64,000 nucleotides of DNA, taken from the NCBI GenBank assembly GCA_030549495.1, contig JAUIRK010000903.1, positions 1,674,001-1,738,000 of the forward strand, in the 5' to 3' direction. The number at the start of each line of letters is the position of its first letter. The stretch's first letter is position 1. A model generated the notes under the pieces. That model searched no databases and was not told the DNA's origin. It was given only the letters and a program-made list of their open reading frames with translations. The translations under genes were made by a program, and so were the position numbers. Source of the DNA: Nectonema munidae (taxonomy: Eukaryota > Nematomorpha > Nectonematoida > Nectonematidae). This document shows positions 33,069 through 45,625 of this stretch, in pieces.

Positions 33069-36000
33069 ATGCAAACTTCTTTTGCGCTTAAATCAACTCT
33101 ACTGAGATCTTTTATTTCTTTATCACTTTTTTGCCAACTATGCCCTCTCAACGATAAGTCAGTTATCGTGACGCTTGATTCTCAATGGACACATACGCCC
33201 TTTACTCTCGAAGTTGCTGAGTTTTTGGCTGCGAATGAAGCCACATATACTTTTTGGTCTTATATCGAATCTTTGCATGAAGCGATATATCCTAATTCAC
33301 TTGAGGAAGAAGGGAAAGAAAAGATTGAAGAAAGGTACAATTTAGCTATGAGTATAGCGTCTAAGTTTTTGTCCTCACAAAAGATTGATATTCTCTCATT
33401 CGGTCTATCTCTGCGCATTTTTTCTCCTAGAGTTGAGATGCTGAGGCGTCAATACAAATCTTTATTGTTACATAATCGACCACTTAAATGCCAAAATGGC
33501 TTTGTCATAGTAGAAACACTTGCTTTTTGTTCTCTTTCGGCACTTCAAGTTGTTTTTAATAATAATGATAGGCTTTCGCGTGAATCTTTTGAAACTAATG
33601 AAGTCTTGAATGAAAGCTCATTCAATCTTTCCAAGCCGTTGCATATTTTTGAAAGTGATCATTTATATGATAAAAAAATCATTGATATGTCCTCTGACAT
33701 TCCTTCTGTTCTATTTTACGCACGCATTGGTAAAGAAGCTTTTACTGAGTTCAACAATTTTTTGAAAAATTTGGCCCAAAAACGAAATATCAAATATTAT
33801 CTCAGATACATAATCGACGATGTTTCTGATCAAACAGAATTTGTCAGACTTTCTGGGTATGGTGCAGAAATGGTGTTAAAGAGTACGGAGTACAAAACTC
33901 AAGATGACAGCAAGGTTAAAAAGCCAATATCTACTACTTTCGGCGATGAACAAGACATCCTTGATGAGGAAGAAGATGTTAGTGGATTTTACTTTAATAA
34001 ATTGAAATCTCTTCACCCTCAATTATCTACTGAGTTAGACGCATTTAAAACAGACCTTTTAGCCAACTCTTCTCAAATTTCAGTTCTTAAGCCTTGGCAA
34101 CTACAGGATTTGTCATTCCAGGCTGCTCAACTAATTTTAAATGCTTCTGTGAACGACAAACTCAGTATAATGAGACAGATAAGTCAGAATTTTTTATCCA
34201 AGGCGTTACTTATCTCACAAACTGCTGTAACAGTGTCTGTAAAAAAGTCCATTGAAAAACTTAATCGCCAACTGGCAAAAAGCAGTAGCAATATGGTTTT
34301 TGATGGAAATAGTCCTCTCAATATTGATACTCTTTACATCAATGCTATTCCTTTCGACGTAAAAACTTTAAATGTGTTTGAATTATATGAGGTTATGAAG
34401 AGTGAGGAAGAGCTTCTTACCTTGATTCAGCAGTTAGGCTTCCATAACGCTTCATCATCTTCTATTTTAGAAATCTTGAAGTTATCTCAAATATCGAATG
34501 AGAAAAGAGAATTTGGAATTGATATCAGGCATGAGGCTGTTAAATTTTTAAATGATATTGAAACGGATAATGATTACCTATATTGGAATAAGCACGTCTC
34601 TGCTTTACTCGAAATTTCCTTTTTCGGCGTAAATACGGAAATAAGGCGCAATATGTATCATTTGGTGTACGTAGTTGATCCCCTGCAGTGCAAATCGTCA
34701 AGTCATCTTTTAAAGCAGGCCAATATCTTGCTTAAAACTAAAACTCCTTTCACCATCGGCATTGTACTGGTGTTTGAGGAGAAGGCAGAAGAATCAGCTC
34801 CCATAAGATCTCTTCTTCTTGAAAGTTTTTATAAACTCTTTTCAAACCTTAATTCAAGACACAAAAGCATTGATTTTTTAAATGAATTTTGTAAAGCGAG
34901 TTCTAAGAATCAGGAAAATTTTACTCCGAAAAATCTTCAAGATTTGTTTGATTCGAAATATAAAGCCTTGCTTTTGGGCAAGAGTATTATTATTAGCGAA
35001 TCTCAGTTGGAGAAACAAATGCTTGCTGCGCAGGAGTTCGTTTCAATAGCAAAAATTAAAAAGTTACCTCAAGTTTTATTTAATGGGTTAGTGTTATTTG
35101 AATCTGAGTACAACTCCAACTCATATCAACAATTTTTTTATCAGAGACTTTTACAAACTTACAAGATTCTTCATAGTGCGGTATCACAAAAGATACTGAC
35201 TGACTCCGCATCTACCCGCGATTTCTTAATGGAACAGCCTAACATTGTGCCTTCAATTAATCTTCAAATCCTTCAACAACCAGTTAAATCTATTATTCTT
35301 ATTAAACCGCTACGCAATCACAACGAAGACTTAGCAGCAGACGTCAAGTATATGCTAAAAGATACCGAAAGCAAATTGCGTCATATTTCATTTTGGTTAG
35401 TTCTCAACTTTCATAATAAAAATACGAAAAATGTCTTACTCACTGCTCTAAAGTTTATAAAATCATCTACAATTTCAAGGATAGGCGTTTTACACTGTTC
35501 ATCACTCACGCCAGAGGAAGGAGAAAGTGGTCCTCGTACTTCAATGTTCGAAAAGGTTGTCTACCTGGCATTTCAACATCTCAACTACGCCCCATTGCGT
35601 CTTTTCTTGGCAAAGCTCTTAAATTTATCAAGTAGCGATTTTCCTTCTTCCTTTAGTTTATCAGATTCGCCTGATTTACATATCAATGGCTTAGATGTTG
35701 AAGCCTTTGACGTTGCTTTAAAAAACTTTGACTCTTCAAGCTTAGACAGGCAGTATGAGTTTTGTCAAGATAACTTTGATGTCTCTGCTCTGAACAGAAA
35801 AAACGCTGTCATCATAATAGCCAATGGACGTGTGTATGAAGTGGAAAATGCATCAAGCATTGCAGTTGGAGACTTTCTAATCATGGAAAAGGATGTGTCT
35901 TCATTAGTTAGCAAACGTTTATCTCTACTCATAGAGAATTTTAAGAAAATATCTCTTTTCCCTTTCTTGCTTTCTTCATCAGAGCTGGACATTAGTGATG

Positions 36001-37946
36001 TCATTATGAAATTATCTTCTTTACTTCTGACTTATAGAAATTCGCATGCTAGAAATGCATTAGTCGATTTGAATACAATAGCCAATCAATTTAATTCGAT
36101 ACGAATTCCTCCCAAAAGCGAGAAAAATCTTTACCTAAATTTGCGAGTTATCATAGATCCACTTTCTAATGAAGCCCAAAAGTTGACTCCTATTCTCAAT
36201 ATCTTAAAACAAGTTTTTAATTCCGAAATCCAAATCTTGTTTTCTTGCCAGGAGAAGCTCTCGCAACTTCCACTGAAAAATTTCTACCGATACGCGTTAG
36301 CAGCCAAAACAAAATTCAAGAATGGAAAAATGGTGAAGTTAGTTGCTAATTTCAGAAATTTACCAAAAGATCCTCTTTTTACGTTAAATCTTGATATCCC
36401 TAGCAGTTGGATGATTGGATCTGTTAGAGTAGCTTACGACCTCGATAATATAAATTTAAATGAAATTGAACCTAATGAAAATATAATCGCTTCATTTGAA
36501 TTGAAGCATCTATTAATTCAAGGAGAATGCTACGATAATCAAATGCCGCCCAGAGGCCTTCAGCTAATGCTCATGAATGACGAAAAAAAATTGTTTCAAG
36601 ACACCATTGTAATGGCCAATCTTGGCTACTTTCAACTGAAAGCCTCCCCTGGTGAATGGACTTTTCAAATAAGGCCCGGTAAATCAAGTAAATTGTATTC
36701 TCTTCAGAGTGTAGATGCTGCAGAATTTTTGATAGAAGATACAAAGTCTATTGTTTTGGTAGATTCATTTGATGGCAAAACTCTCAGTGTTAAGGTGGAC
36801 AAAAGGCTTGGTAGAGAACGCGAAACTCTTCTCAGTGAAAATCAAGAAGCTGATAGTGAAGAGGATAGTGATGATGATGTTAATGAAAGTGGCGAAGTTG
36901 AAAAGAATGAAGGAACGTTTCGTGTATTGAACAACCTCTACAATAATATTCTTTCTATGTCAAAGAAGCCGCCTTCTAAGAAAGAGACTTCAGACAAATC
37001 CAAGCCGCAGTTGAATATATTTTCAATCGCTTCTGGACATTTGTATGAACGTTTTTTGAAAATAATGATGCTAAGTGTATTAAAGCATACGAACAGTTCT
37101 GTTAAGTTTTGGTTTTTGGAAAATTTCTTATCTCCCAGTTTCAAAGATTTTATACCTCATATGTCTGAAAGGTATAAATTTAGTTATGAGCTTGTGCAAT
37201 ACAAATGGCCAAGTTGGCTAATTCCTCAAAAAGAGAAACAGCGTCTCATTTGGGGCTATAAAATACTTTTTCTAGATGTTTTGTTTCCTCTGGATGTGGA
37301 TAAAATTATCTTCGTTGATGCTGATCAAATCGTCCGAGCAAATTTGCAAGAATTAGCTGATCTCGATTTAGAAGGTGCACCATATGGCTACACACCATTC
37401 TGTGATTCAAGGAAGGAGATGGAAGGTTTCCGTTTTTGGAAAAAGGGTTATTGGGCCAATCACTTGGGTTATCGCAAATATCACATTAGCGCACTCTACG
37501 TCGTTGATTTAAAGAAGTTTAGATTGATAGCCGCAGGCGACCGCCTTCGTGGTCAGTACCAAGGCCTTAGTCAAGACCCGAATAGTCTGTCCAATTTGGA
37601 TCAAGATTTGCCTAACAATATGATATATCAGGTAGCAATCAAATCCTTGCCTCAACACTGGCTCTGGTGTGAAGCATGGTGTGATGACGCATCTAAAAAA
37701 TATGCCAAGACCATTGATTTATGCAACAATCCAATGACGAAAGAGCCTAAGCTTGAAAGTGCAATGCGGATTTTGCCTGAGTGGAAGGACTACGATGCGG
37801 AAATCAAAAGCATACAGAATCTTGTTCCAAGTCATAAAATGAAGAATCCTCGAGATAACGATGACCCTTCTCTATCATCATTTCCTCCTCAAGAAAACAA
37901 GTTTTCTAGTCAGCAAGAAAAAAGGAATTTGCATCGAGAACTCTAA
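33069..37946 (+). CDS. UGGT: UDP-glucose:glycoprotein glucosyltransferase (UGGT), intronless
   Basis: ER-lumen folding sensor: it adds one glucose to N-glycans of misfolded glycoproteins for calnexin/calreticulin rebinding. The frame is open from 33027 (a TTG); the first ATG, at 33069, is chosen because a signal peptide-like stretch follows (SFALKSTLLRSFISLSLFCQ). It encodes 1625 residues, near the usual 1500-1600. From the family: four thioredoxin-like domains over roughly residues 35-900, then beta-sandwich. Visible: an acidic linker at about 1258-1280 and a C-terminal GT24 domain from about 1312 with NIFSIASGHLYERF, IIFVDADQ (DxD at D1417/D1419) and LSNLDQDLPNN followed by WLWCEAWC. The C-terminus is HREL, a KDEL-type ER-retrieval signal. 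No stop or frame break in 4.9 kb. AATAAA at 38103-38108. It is complete and looks functional. Confidence 0.96.
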   Translation: MQTSFALKSTLLRSFISLSLFCQLCPLNDKSVIVTLDSQWTHTPFTLEVAEFLAANEATYTFWSYIESLHEAIYPNSLEEEGKEKIEERYNLAMSIASKFLSSQKIDILSFGLSLRIFSPRVEMLRRQYKSLLLHNRPLKCQNGFVIVETLAFCSLSALQVVFNNNDRLSRESFETNEVLNESSFNLSKPLHIFESDHLYDKKIIDMSSDIPSVLFYARIGKEAFTEFNNFLKNLAQKRNIKYYLRYIIDDVSDQTEFVRLSGYGAEMVLKSTEYKTQDDSKVKKPISTTFGDEQDILDEEEDVSGFYFNKLKSLHPQLSTELDAFKTDLLANSSQISVLKPWQLQDLSFQAAQLILNASVNDKLSIMRQISQNFLSKALLISQTAVTVSVKKSIEKLNRQLAKSSSNMVFDGNSPLNIDTLYINAIPFDVKTLNVFELYEVMKSEEELLTLIQQLGFHNASSSSILEILKLSQISNEKREFGIDIRHEAVKFLNDIETDNDYLYWNKHVSALLEISFFGVNTEIRRNMYHLVYVVDPLQCKSSSHLLKQANILLKTKTPFTIGIVLVFEEKAEESAPIRSLLLESFYKLFSNLNSRHKSIDFLNEFCKASSKNQENFTPKNLQDLFDSKYKALLLGKSIIISESQLEKQMLAAQEFVSIAKIKKLPQVLFNGLVLFESEYNSNSYQQFFYQRLLQTYKILHSAVSQKILTDSASTRDFLMEQPNIVPSINLQILQQPVKSIILIKPLRNHNEDLAADVKYMLKDTESKLRHISFWLVLNFHNKNTKNVLLTALKFIKSSTISRIGVLHCSSLTPEEGESGPRTSMFEKVVYLAFQHLNYAPLRLFLAKLLNLSSSDFPSSFSLSDSPDLHINGLDVEAFDVALKNFDSSSLDRQYEFCQDNFDVSALNRKNAVIIIANGRVYEVENASSIAVGDFLIMEKDVSSLVSKRLSLLIENFKKISLFPFLLSSSELDISDVIMKLSSLLLTYRNSHARNALVDLNTIANQFNSIRIPPKSEKNLYLNLRVIIDPLSNEAQKLTPILNILKQVFNSEIQILFSCQEKLSQLPLKNFYRYALAAKTKFKNGKMVKLVANFRNLPKDPLFTLNLDIPSSWMIGSVRVAYDLDNINLNEIEPNENIIASFELKHLLIQGECYDNQMPPRGLQLMLMNDEKKLFQDTIVMANLGYFQLKASPGEWTFQIRPGKSSKLYSLQSVDAAEFLIEDTKSIVLVDSFDGKTLSVKVDKRLGRERETLLSENQEADSEEDSDDDVNESGEVEKNEGTFRVLNNLYNNILSMSKKPPSKKETSDKSKPQLNIFSIASGHLYERFLKIMMLSVLKHTNSSVKFWFLENFLSPSFKDFIPHMSERYKFSYELVQYKWPSWLIPQKEKQRLIWGYKILFLDVLFPLDVDKIIFVDADQIVRANLQELADLDLEGAPYGYTPFCDSRKEMEGFRFWKKGYWANHLGYRKYHISALYVVDLKKFRLIAAGDRLRGQYQGLSQDPNSLSNLDQDLPNNMIYQVAIKSLPQHWLWCEAWCDDASKKYAKTIDLCNNPMTKEPKLESAMRILPEWKDYDAEIKSIQNLVPSHKMKNPRDNDDPSLSSFPPQENKFSSQQEKRNLHREL

Positions 37947-40900
37947 AAATTTCTTAAAAGTTTGATATATGATTTTACGTGCGCTAACTATTCTTTTTGT
38001 TTTATTGAGAAGATGGAATTATTAAAGAAATCAATGTTTTGTTAATTTGATTTTTATTTTATTAAAATGCACTTTTACAACTCAATTAATACTACCTGTA
38101 CAAATAAATTTTATTTTTATCTTCCCTAGCTTTTAATTTTAAGAATATCCCTATGAAATTTAGTGGCATTTTAACTCAAGAATAATTTGAAAAATCCAAA
38201 AACAAATTCCATACAAAAATTCTTATATTTCTTTTTATTTCAGGGCTAAATTAGAAAATTGTTTCGTGAAGCATAGATTTTTTGCAATATTTCTTTTCAA
38301 AACTAGCTTGTTTGATTTTATGATTAAATATTTGAATACGCATTAGGAAATTGAAAATCTCATACACCATCTTATGACACGATAAAAAAAATAATCAGCA
38401 AGGAAAGTCAAAATCAGAATTCTAAATAGATAAAATTGAAAAACAAGGATTATATTTCCTTGTAATAAGAAAATAAAAACAATATTTAATTGTTATTTTC
38501 GTAAACAGACAAAAAGCTGATGGACAAAATGTTGAGAGTTTTAGCGTCAACGGTCATCATGTAAGACATATTTTCGATGTTGATAATTTTTTATTGTTTT
38601 ACTACTATTACTTCCCATAGTATTTTATCACGTTAGTAAACTTTAAATTAATTTTCTGCAATATTTTTATTTGTTATATTGTTTTCAATAAAATTATGGT
38701 TTAATAAAGTTAGTTTTGAATAAGTTAAATGAATTATTAAATTTTCTTCTATTTTTTGTTATTATTAAAAGTACTATAAGTATTACCACAAGTTGTAGCA
38801 TCAATAGTATAAATACTATAAAAAATTATTAGCGTGGACATTATGTCACATTTAAACAAATGTTGACACTGAGACTGTCGCCATTTTCTCTGTCACCATT
38901 AAAAGTGTCGACATTTTGTCTGGCAATCATTATTTCAACATGTTTAACTCTAAACTTCAGGTCCGCATGATAGTAGCCTTTTGTCTGTTATTTTTAGAAT
39001 TTATTTTATGATTTAGAATTGAAATTATATCGAACAAGTAAAGTAGTCATGGATTTGGTTAGAGACGTGTTTGGGTAATTTATTTTGCCGAGTTGGATAG
39101 AGGATTTTTTAATCCCCATTCAGTTACATTTAAATGTTTATGGGGCCATGAAAAAAGTTTAGATCGCACAACAAACCTTCTTTCGGTTCGGTGATGTACC
39201 AAAGCGTGGGGGGCGGTTCCTGTTGCATTTAGCAAATTGACCTTTCTCTCTTTGATCATGATAGTATTTTTGTTAATCTATACATAGTTAATGAGTACTA
39301 TATTTCAATGTGGTTAAAATATTTAAATATGTTTTTTAACTTAACTTTTACATTAATTTTAATATATTTTAGCCAAATCGATAAAATAATATTTTACATT
39401 CTTGATATAATTAATAATTCTATCGATGTCATCATTAAAGTTGGAATCAAATATCTACTGAGACTACCTGAAATCAAGTTTTCTAAAAGCTCACACCAGA
39501 TGTAAATCTAATCATTTTAAAAAATATGATTTATTTTAGATTAAAATCTTTCACATCGCCAATAAGTTCTTGTTTTCTTCACATTATTTTTGTGTCTCTC
39601 TCATATGTAATTTTCAGTGCCAATCACTTTTTTCTTTCTTAACGATGAATAGATGTATGAACGAGGCATGGGTGCAAATTAATAATATATTTGAATATAA
39701 ACAAAGTGGTACTGACAAGCCATCAAAAAATTATAAGGAAATATAGTAAACAAGTTTAAGTAAAAAATTGATTGATGAAACACAAATACTTAATCAGAAT
39801 GTGATATTTCGCCTCCTCAAAGCTTCTTCAGACAAGTTGAGAGAGAGAAAGTATATAAGTAAGAAATATTTAAGGAGTAGGATTTTTGTGACATGAAAAA
39901 TTTTCAAAATGAAATATACTTAACTCATATAATACTAATATACGTAATTTGGTATGAAAAACTCCAAAATTGACGCCATCTATATTGCTCAAAGATGATT
40001 TTGTTTATTGAAAGACTAGTTTTTTTGAAGTTATTAGAAACTTACTATAAAGATGCTATAAAGAAGGAGAGACCCAAAGTTTCGAATAAAAGATAAGTAT
40101 TTTACAATAAATTTACCAAAACAAGCACAATACAATATTTTTACAAGAATCAAAATATAATTAAAACACATGAAATCAGTTACTGGAGTAATTTTCTGTT
40201 TTCAATTTTTTATGCAGAAAATGAAATCTTATTTTTATCAGTTTTTTTGCACTTTATGGCGTGAACTGTACATTGTTTCATTCAATCAGATTTTATCCTT
40301 ATTGGCTTTCTCATTGGTTTCAAGTACAAAAAAAATTTGCTTAAAATTTTAACATATAAATGCTTTCTTACACTTGAAACATATTCACTCTGCCTTGAAA
40401 AAGAATGCAATGCAGTGAGATTTTTTTGTCACCATGAGGCAAACAAGGCCAGTAAAAACTGTTCTATAACTGAAAGCCTCATTTGTGTATTGACCATTAA
40501 CTTTATCTTTCTAATCCTTGTTAGAAATTGGTTTAGATGTTTTTCCCTAAGTGATGTGAACGCCTGAGTTTAAAAAACAGCGATGAAAAGGAAGAAATTG
40601 GTCAAGAAGAACGAGAGATTCCATCAAAGCACCAGATTGAAAAGAATTTTTTGGGTAGGCCAAAAATGTGAAAGATACAATAAAATATTTTAATCTTTTC
40701 TTCACCCAGAATATTTGTGAATTGAACAGATACAGTTAATATTCAACTTTCTTTCTACATCCAATCGAGCATTAGCTTGCTTCATTACCTTGTCTTTTAT
40801 ATGTCGGCAATCAAAGGACCAACAGATTGACGTCAAATATCTCTCCAGAAAAATATGCAATTCCATTTTTGATCAGTTAGTATAGATGTGTTTATTATTG

Positions 40901-41385
40901 TTTGTACTTTCATACAATTTGATTCAAAGAGAGAAAGCGACAATTCTATGAGATTGGTAGCGCTAGGATGCATTCAAAACAAATTTCTGGAAAATTGACA
41001 TCGATATTATTCTTCTACAAATGGTGTAACTAGAGATAAGCTATCGAATTTTTATGTTTTTTCTTGTTAAATATTTTAAACTCAATTTTTAGATACGAGA
41101 ATTTTAAATTTGCTAATAATGTCAAGAGATTAGTTTTTATTTTTTGCTTATCTCCTGGCTTAAGTATTTATATTGGCAGATTTTTTATTAGTACTGTTAG
41201 GAACAAAAAATATGCCACATATTCTACGGTTTGCATACCTAAAATTTTCGTATTGACTGGATGTAAAAGTATGCTTTTATTAACACATTATTCATTTTTG
41301 ACCATATACATTCTACACAAGTATTTAAAAAAAATTTTAAACCAGTTTATGTAGGGTTGAGACAAAATCGTTCAAGAATTGATAC
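37947..41385. other. Gene-poor DNA downstream of UGGT
   Basis: Starts with the UGGT 3' UTR. A weak inverted resemblance links 38530-38555 (GGACAAAATGTTGAGAG) and 38910-38935 (inverted AGACAAAATGTCGACAC). ORFs up to 96 codons in 39.3-41.4 kb show no family signature. Part of 40.6-41.4 kb may be the lost front of the piggyBac at 41390, but I cannot show it. Confidence 0.4.
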
Positions 41386-41389
41386 ATTT

Positions 41390-41880
41390 GGATAAAAATC
41401 GCCGCAAACAATCTTAGACTACAACAATTATACGTCTGAGGTAAACGTTATTAAAAAGAGCCTTCGAAATTTTAGCTGTTAAATATAAGGCTTCAAGATG
41501 ATGGTCAATAGCGAATTTTAGAAAAGTTCACTACATTGCTGCTAATAACATCTGGTTAATTATGAAAGCTATTCGAAGTGCTTACCAATCTTTTACAAAA
41601 TTGGCAGGAATTGCTTTATAAAGTTTAGCTTACACAAGCTGAAAGGTCTATGAAAATCAGAAGCGAAAATTTATTTACTTTTAATTATACTAATTTTAAT
41701 TATTAAGTTTATTACTCGTTAACATCAACAATTAACGATTAGTGCTCTTTGTGTAGTTGTAAGCCTAGAAAAAGGGTAACAAGAAAGTGTAGTGAGTGTG
41801 GCGAATGTATTTGTAAGGATCATACTTTATTGTTTTGTTGTAATTCTAAAAACGCATGGAAAATTTTATATTAAAATAAG
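41390..41880 (+). mobile_element. piggyBac transposase fossil, C-terminal end
   Basis: PQTILDYNNYTSEVNVIKKS followed by LRNFSC matches the 'KP..ILDYN.TKGGVD....' block of piggyBac. Then HYIAANNIWLIMKAIRSAY and, at 41738-41871, the terminal cysteine finger CSLCSCKPRKRVTRKCSECG followed by ECICKDHTLLFCC. Several stops and frame changes separate the blocks. The finger is better preserved than that at 14833. Confidence 0.72.
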
Positions 41881-41884
41881 AAAT

Positions 41885-42890
41885 AGACATTTTTTGTCCA
41901 AAAAGATACTTTACAACATTTTCGTTGTTAAATTTAATGTTTTATTTTGCTTTTTTACAAAAAATATTTGTTTTGAATCGTTTTGCCAATTTTCTCGATA
42001 ACAGGTTTCTTTTATATTGCAATTATAAATATCCATTGTAAATTATATACTGCATTGTATAAACTTATTTTTAATGTTGGACAGAATCTTTTTGATTTTG
42101 CTTTATTAATGGAAGGGTAAGACTGCAAAAGATAATATACTGTACTCTATAAATGTATATTGCAAACAAGTGAACTTCAATTTTTTGTAACGCCTACGAC
42201 ATATTTTATATCTTATAATATTTTTGTTATGGACATGTGTTATAATCACTTTGGCTGTTACTTCTCTCATAAGATGAGCATCACCGAACAAACTATACAG
42301 CGGTTTCCTTTTTGCTTTTTTAATTGATTTTCTGGTCGTAACGTTACTTTCATTTCTATAATATATAATAATCTGTACTTCTCATACACACGTTAGCGAC
42401 TTTAATTAGTCTTTGTATGGACCTATCTATGATGATAATTTTTATTTCATGTAAAATTGCTATGAATCTTTGTTTATGTATTTATCTTTTTGAATGTCAA
42501 TAAATTTTGTTTCTTTCGAAAAAAATATTCTTTCATTAAATATAAAACTATGTATACAATTTTATGAATGCTTTCCTTACCAGATTTTATAATTTGTAAA
42601 TGTAAAAATAGGTATGCGTCTATTTAGCAATGATTTTGCTGTAAGCACTACAGAAACGCCTATTCAGTCTCAAATGGAACCTATTCTGTTGAAAAACAAA
42701 AGTCATTTATGGACAATTCATGGAGAAAATGGTTTGCAGAGTTTAATAAAAATTGTAAGAATTAGTAAAGTTAAATACTGTCTCAATTGCATACAATATG
42801 AAACAATTTTTTAATAAAGAATGCCCTTCTTTCTTAAATATAGTTAATATGCTAAAAAGTAAAGAACATAATTATTATTATGCAGCTATA
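41885..42890. other. Unassigned DNA before the LINE
   Basis: No recognised product. The 66-codon frame at 42614 could be LINE 5' sequence, but it has no signature. Confidence 0.35.
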
Positions 42891-42891
42891 A

Positions 42892-44730
42892 ATGGTTGAT
42901 TCAGCAAACTTAATTAAAGAATTGTATTTTTTACATTGTGATTTAATTGATACTGACTTTTTTGTTGACTTTGATAAGGAATCTTACTCACTTACTAAAT
43001 ATATTCTTCATGAAGACTCATCCAAATTAAAAGTTTCATCCAGTAGCCTTAAGCTGATTCATTTAAACATTCGAAATGTAAATGCCAACTTTGACGCCTT
43101 TGTTGAATTTATCAGTTCTTCAAATATCAAATTCAATTTTATTGTTTTGAGTGAAATTTGGCATTTGGGTTCTAAAATTTTCAATATTCCGGGTTTCAAT
43201 TTTTATTACCATGAAAGAACCAAGCGTGGTGGATGTTTAGGTATTTATTACATGAAAACTTTACAGTTAACTACTTCAAAAAATTTATCTTGCAATGAGA
43301 ATTTTTTGGTTGCTTATTGTTGTTCTTTAAAATCGAAAACAAAATATTTAGCTTGCTATCAATATACAGACCTCCTAGCTCTGATGTGTTAGCTTTCAAC
43401 AATTTTATGACTGATATTTTTGCTAAACATTCGCTATCAAAATTCACAATTATCTGTAGTGATTTTAATTTAAATTTGTTTGATTTTGACAAAAATATTA
43501 ATATACTAAACTTTATTAATATCTTTTATCAAAATGGATTTTTTCCTTAAATAACTAAAAGCACTCGTGTCAGCACTGTCACATCCACATTGATAGACAA
43601 TATTTTTTTAAATTTCGACCACTTCTATTCTTCATTCAACGTTATTTCAGATATTTCTCATCATTTCCCGAATTGTATCTTTATAAATGAATTTTTCAAA
43701 TATCCAATCAAATCTTCTTTTATATGGAAAAAAATTTTAGTCGTAAACAACGCTCTTTTTTGTTGCTGATGTAGCAAAAATTGACTTCTCACCCGTTTTT
43801 CAAGCGTCTAATCCCAATGATGCATATAATATTTTTATAAATTTTTTGAAGGATTCATTTTCACGAAGCTTTCCCTTAATTAAAATCAAAGTTTAGTTTG
43901 ATAATAAGCCTTCGTTTTCTCCCTTTTTAAATTCTCTTAGAAGATTAAAAGTAAAACAATACAAAATTAAACTCTTTAATCCTAATTCATTGAATTAATT
44001 TAAGTATAAGAATGTTCTAAAACAGTACAAGTTTGAAGTTAAAAAGGCGAAATCGAAGTACTATTTCAACCAGCTTTCATCCTGTAAAAAAATTACATGG
44101 AAAATCAAAACAAAATTTTGAAAAATTCTAGTATGAAATCTTATAGTTCATCTTTTAACAGTAATGACTTTGCTGATAGCTTATCCACTTCCGGTAACAC
44201 TTGCATTGTTGATGATTCCTTGGAATTTATTGATAAGTCTATTCCAATGAGTTTGTTTCATTTTATTTGCCTGAAATAAATTTCAATGATATTGTGATAG
44301 CTTTAGCATCTTTATCAAAAAAGTCATTAATGGTGATGATAAAATAACAATTCAACAGATAATTGATATACTTCCTAGTATCGGTTTTATTTTAGTTCAC
44401 ATATTTATTATGTCTCTTCAAATGGGAGAGTTTCCTGAATATCTCAAACTTGCCCGCATCTTTCCTATTTTAAAAAACGGCAAGCTTCCATCCTCATTGG
44501 ACAATTTAGACCAATATCTATACTCTCGAACTTTTCAAAAATATTCGAAAAAATTATATCTTACAAAATAATAGCTTTTCTTGATAAATACGGCATAATC
44601 AGTCCTTATCAGTTTGGTTTTTCTAAGAATAAATCAACTAAAGATGCTATATTATTTTTGTGTAGTTGCATTTCAAATCATTTTTACGGTAAAAGCTTTA
44701 GTATTGTTTTATTTCTCTCTGTTTTATTTC
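42892..44730 (+). mobile_element. LINE ORF2 remnant: endonuclease and start of reverse transcriptase
   Basis: The APE-type endonuclease is seen as LKLIHLNIRNVNANFDAFVE, FIVLSEIW and RGGCLGIYYM (42892-43392). A frame change follows, then SLYRPPSSDVLAFNNFM and IICSDFNLNLFDFD (to about 43550). The reverse transcriptase fingers appear near 44400-44640: FPEYLKLARIFPIL, then FRPISILSNFSKIFEKIISY, then YQFGFSKNKSTKDAI. The YADD box and everything after it are missing, and the sequence runs into an inverted SINE at 44757. Many stops: an old copy. Confidence 0.78.
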
Positions 44731-44756
44731 CAAATTGCAAAGTTTGATGCGATTTT

Positions 44757-44850
44757 TTTAGTTGTCGGTATCGCATCCAAGGGAAGAATCAACCTCCATA
44801 GCTGGACAGATGGTTAGGATAGTCAGAATCAGGAATCTAGGCCATCTGCC
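44757..44850 (-). mobile_element. tRNA-derived SINE, family 3 (truncated)
   Basis: Inverted tail TATCGCATCCAAGGGAAGAA with CCATAGCTGGACAGATGG, then the decayed head TCTAGGCCATCTGCC. Adjacent to the LINE break. Confidence 0.68.
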
Positions 44851-44854
44851 GACA

Positions 44855-45465
44855 GAAATTGTGATTTCCAAATCTCAAAAATAAAAGTAGGTACTTTTGA
44901 AAAAATGTGTTTAAAAAGTAGTTGATATTTTTTTTTAAAATTGTTTAAAATTTTTATAAAATTGTCAATCTTCCAAATCGTTTTCTGTTCATTCACAACA
45001 GTTTGTAAGCTGTCAAAAATGATGTGTATGCGGGTGAGCACATATTCTTGCGAACAACCTTTTGTCTATGAAAAACATTAAGTCAGAAAAATTACAGATA
45101 CTGTCATAAATTTGGGCAACAACATTCTGTGTATAAAAAATTCAAGATTGATGCAGGCATCAATGAAATATTAAAAGAAAAGTAACAAGAAATCACTAGA
45201 TACTTTGCGGCCCAGTGGTGGTAAGAGAATTTGATTTTTGCCCCACTCAACAAAATGGATATACCTTAAAATATAAAGTTTAATCTGTTTTTTTCTTAGA
45301 AATAAAATACAATTCGAGTCGTTTTTCTTCCTTGTAAGAACACATTTGGATTGAAAGATTTTATCCCAAATATTATTGCATCAATTCAGATAAGCTTTAA
45401 AATAATAATATCAAAATTTATTTAACACCTGAATAAAGATTATTACATATTTTACTGAGCCTCAA
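44855..45465. other. Unassigned DNA
   Basis: No gene or element recognised. Confidence 0.4.
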
Positions 45466-45469
45466 TGGT

Positions 45470-45625
45470 TGTTAGTGTATACCTTTGAGCTTAACAGTTG
45501 AAGGTCAGGGGTTCGATCCCTAAGGCTCCCAACTCTAAAAACAAATTCACAAAACTGTGATATCTTAAGCATAATGCGAGCATATAGCCTTACGCCTGAA
45601 AGTGCTTTGATATCTCCAACCAACC
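45470..45625 (+). mobile_element. tRNA-derived SINE, family 2 (best copy)
   Basis: The head GCCTCAATGGTTGTTAGTG with box B GGGGTTCGATCCC is followed by CCCAACTCTAAAAACAAATT, AGCATAATGCGAGCATATAG, GCTTTGATATCTCC and AACCAACC. It defines the family copies at 19430 and 45955. Confidence 0.78.

Noticed and set aside
40170-41354. Host membrane protein genes from short hydrophobic frames
   Set aside because: Poly-T-rich DNA gives phenylalanine-rich frames by chance. No conserved motif or splice arrangement supports them.
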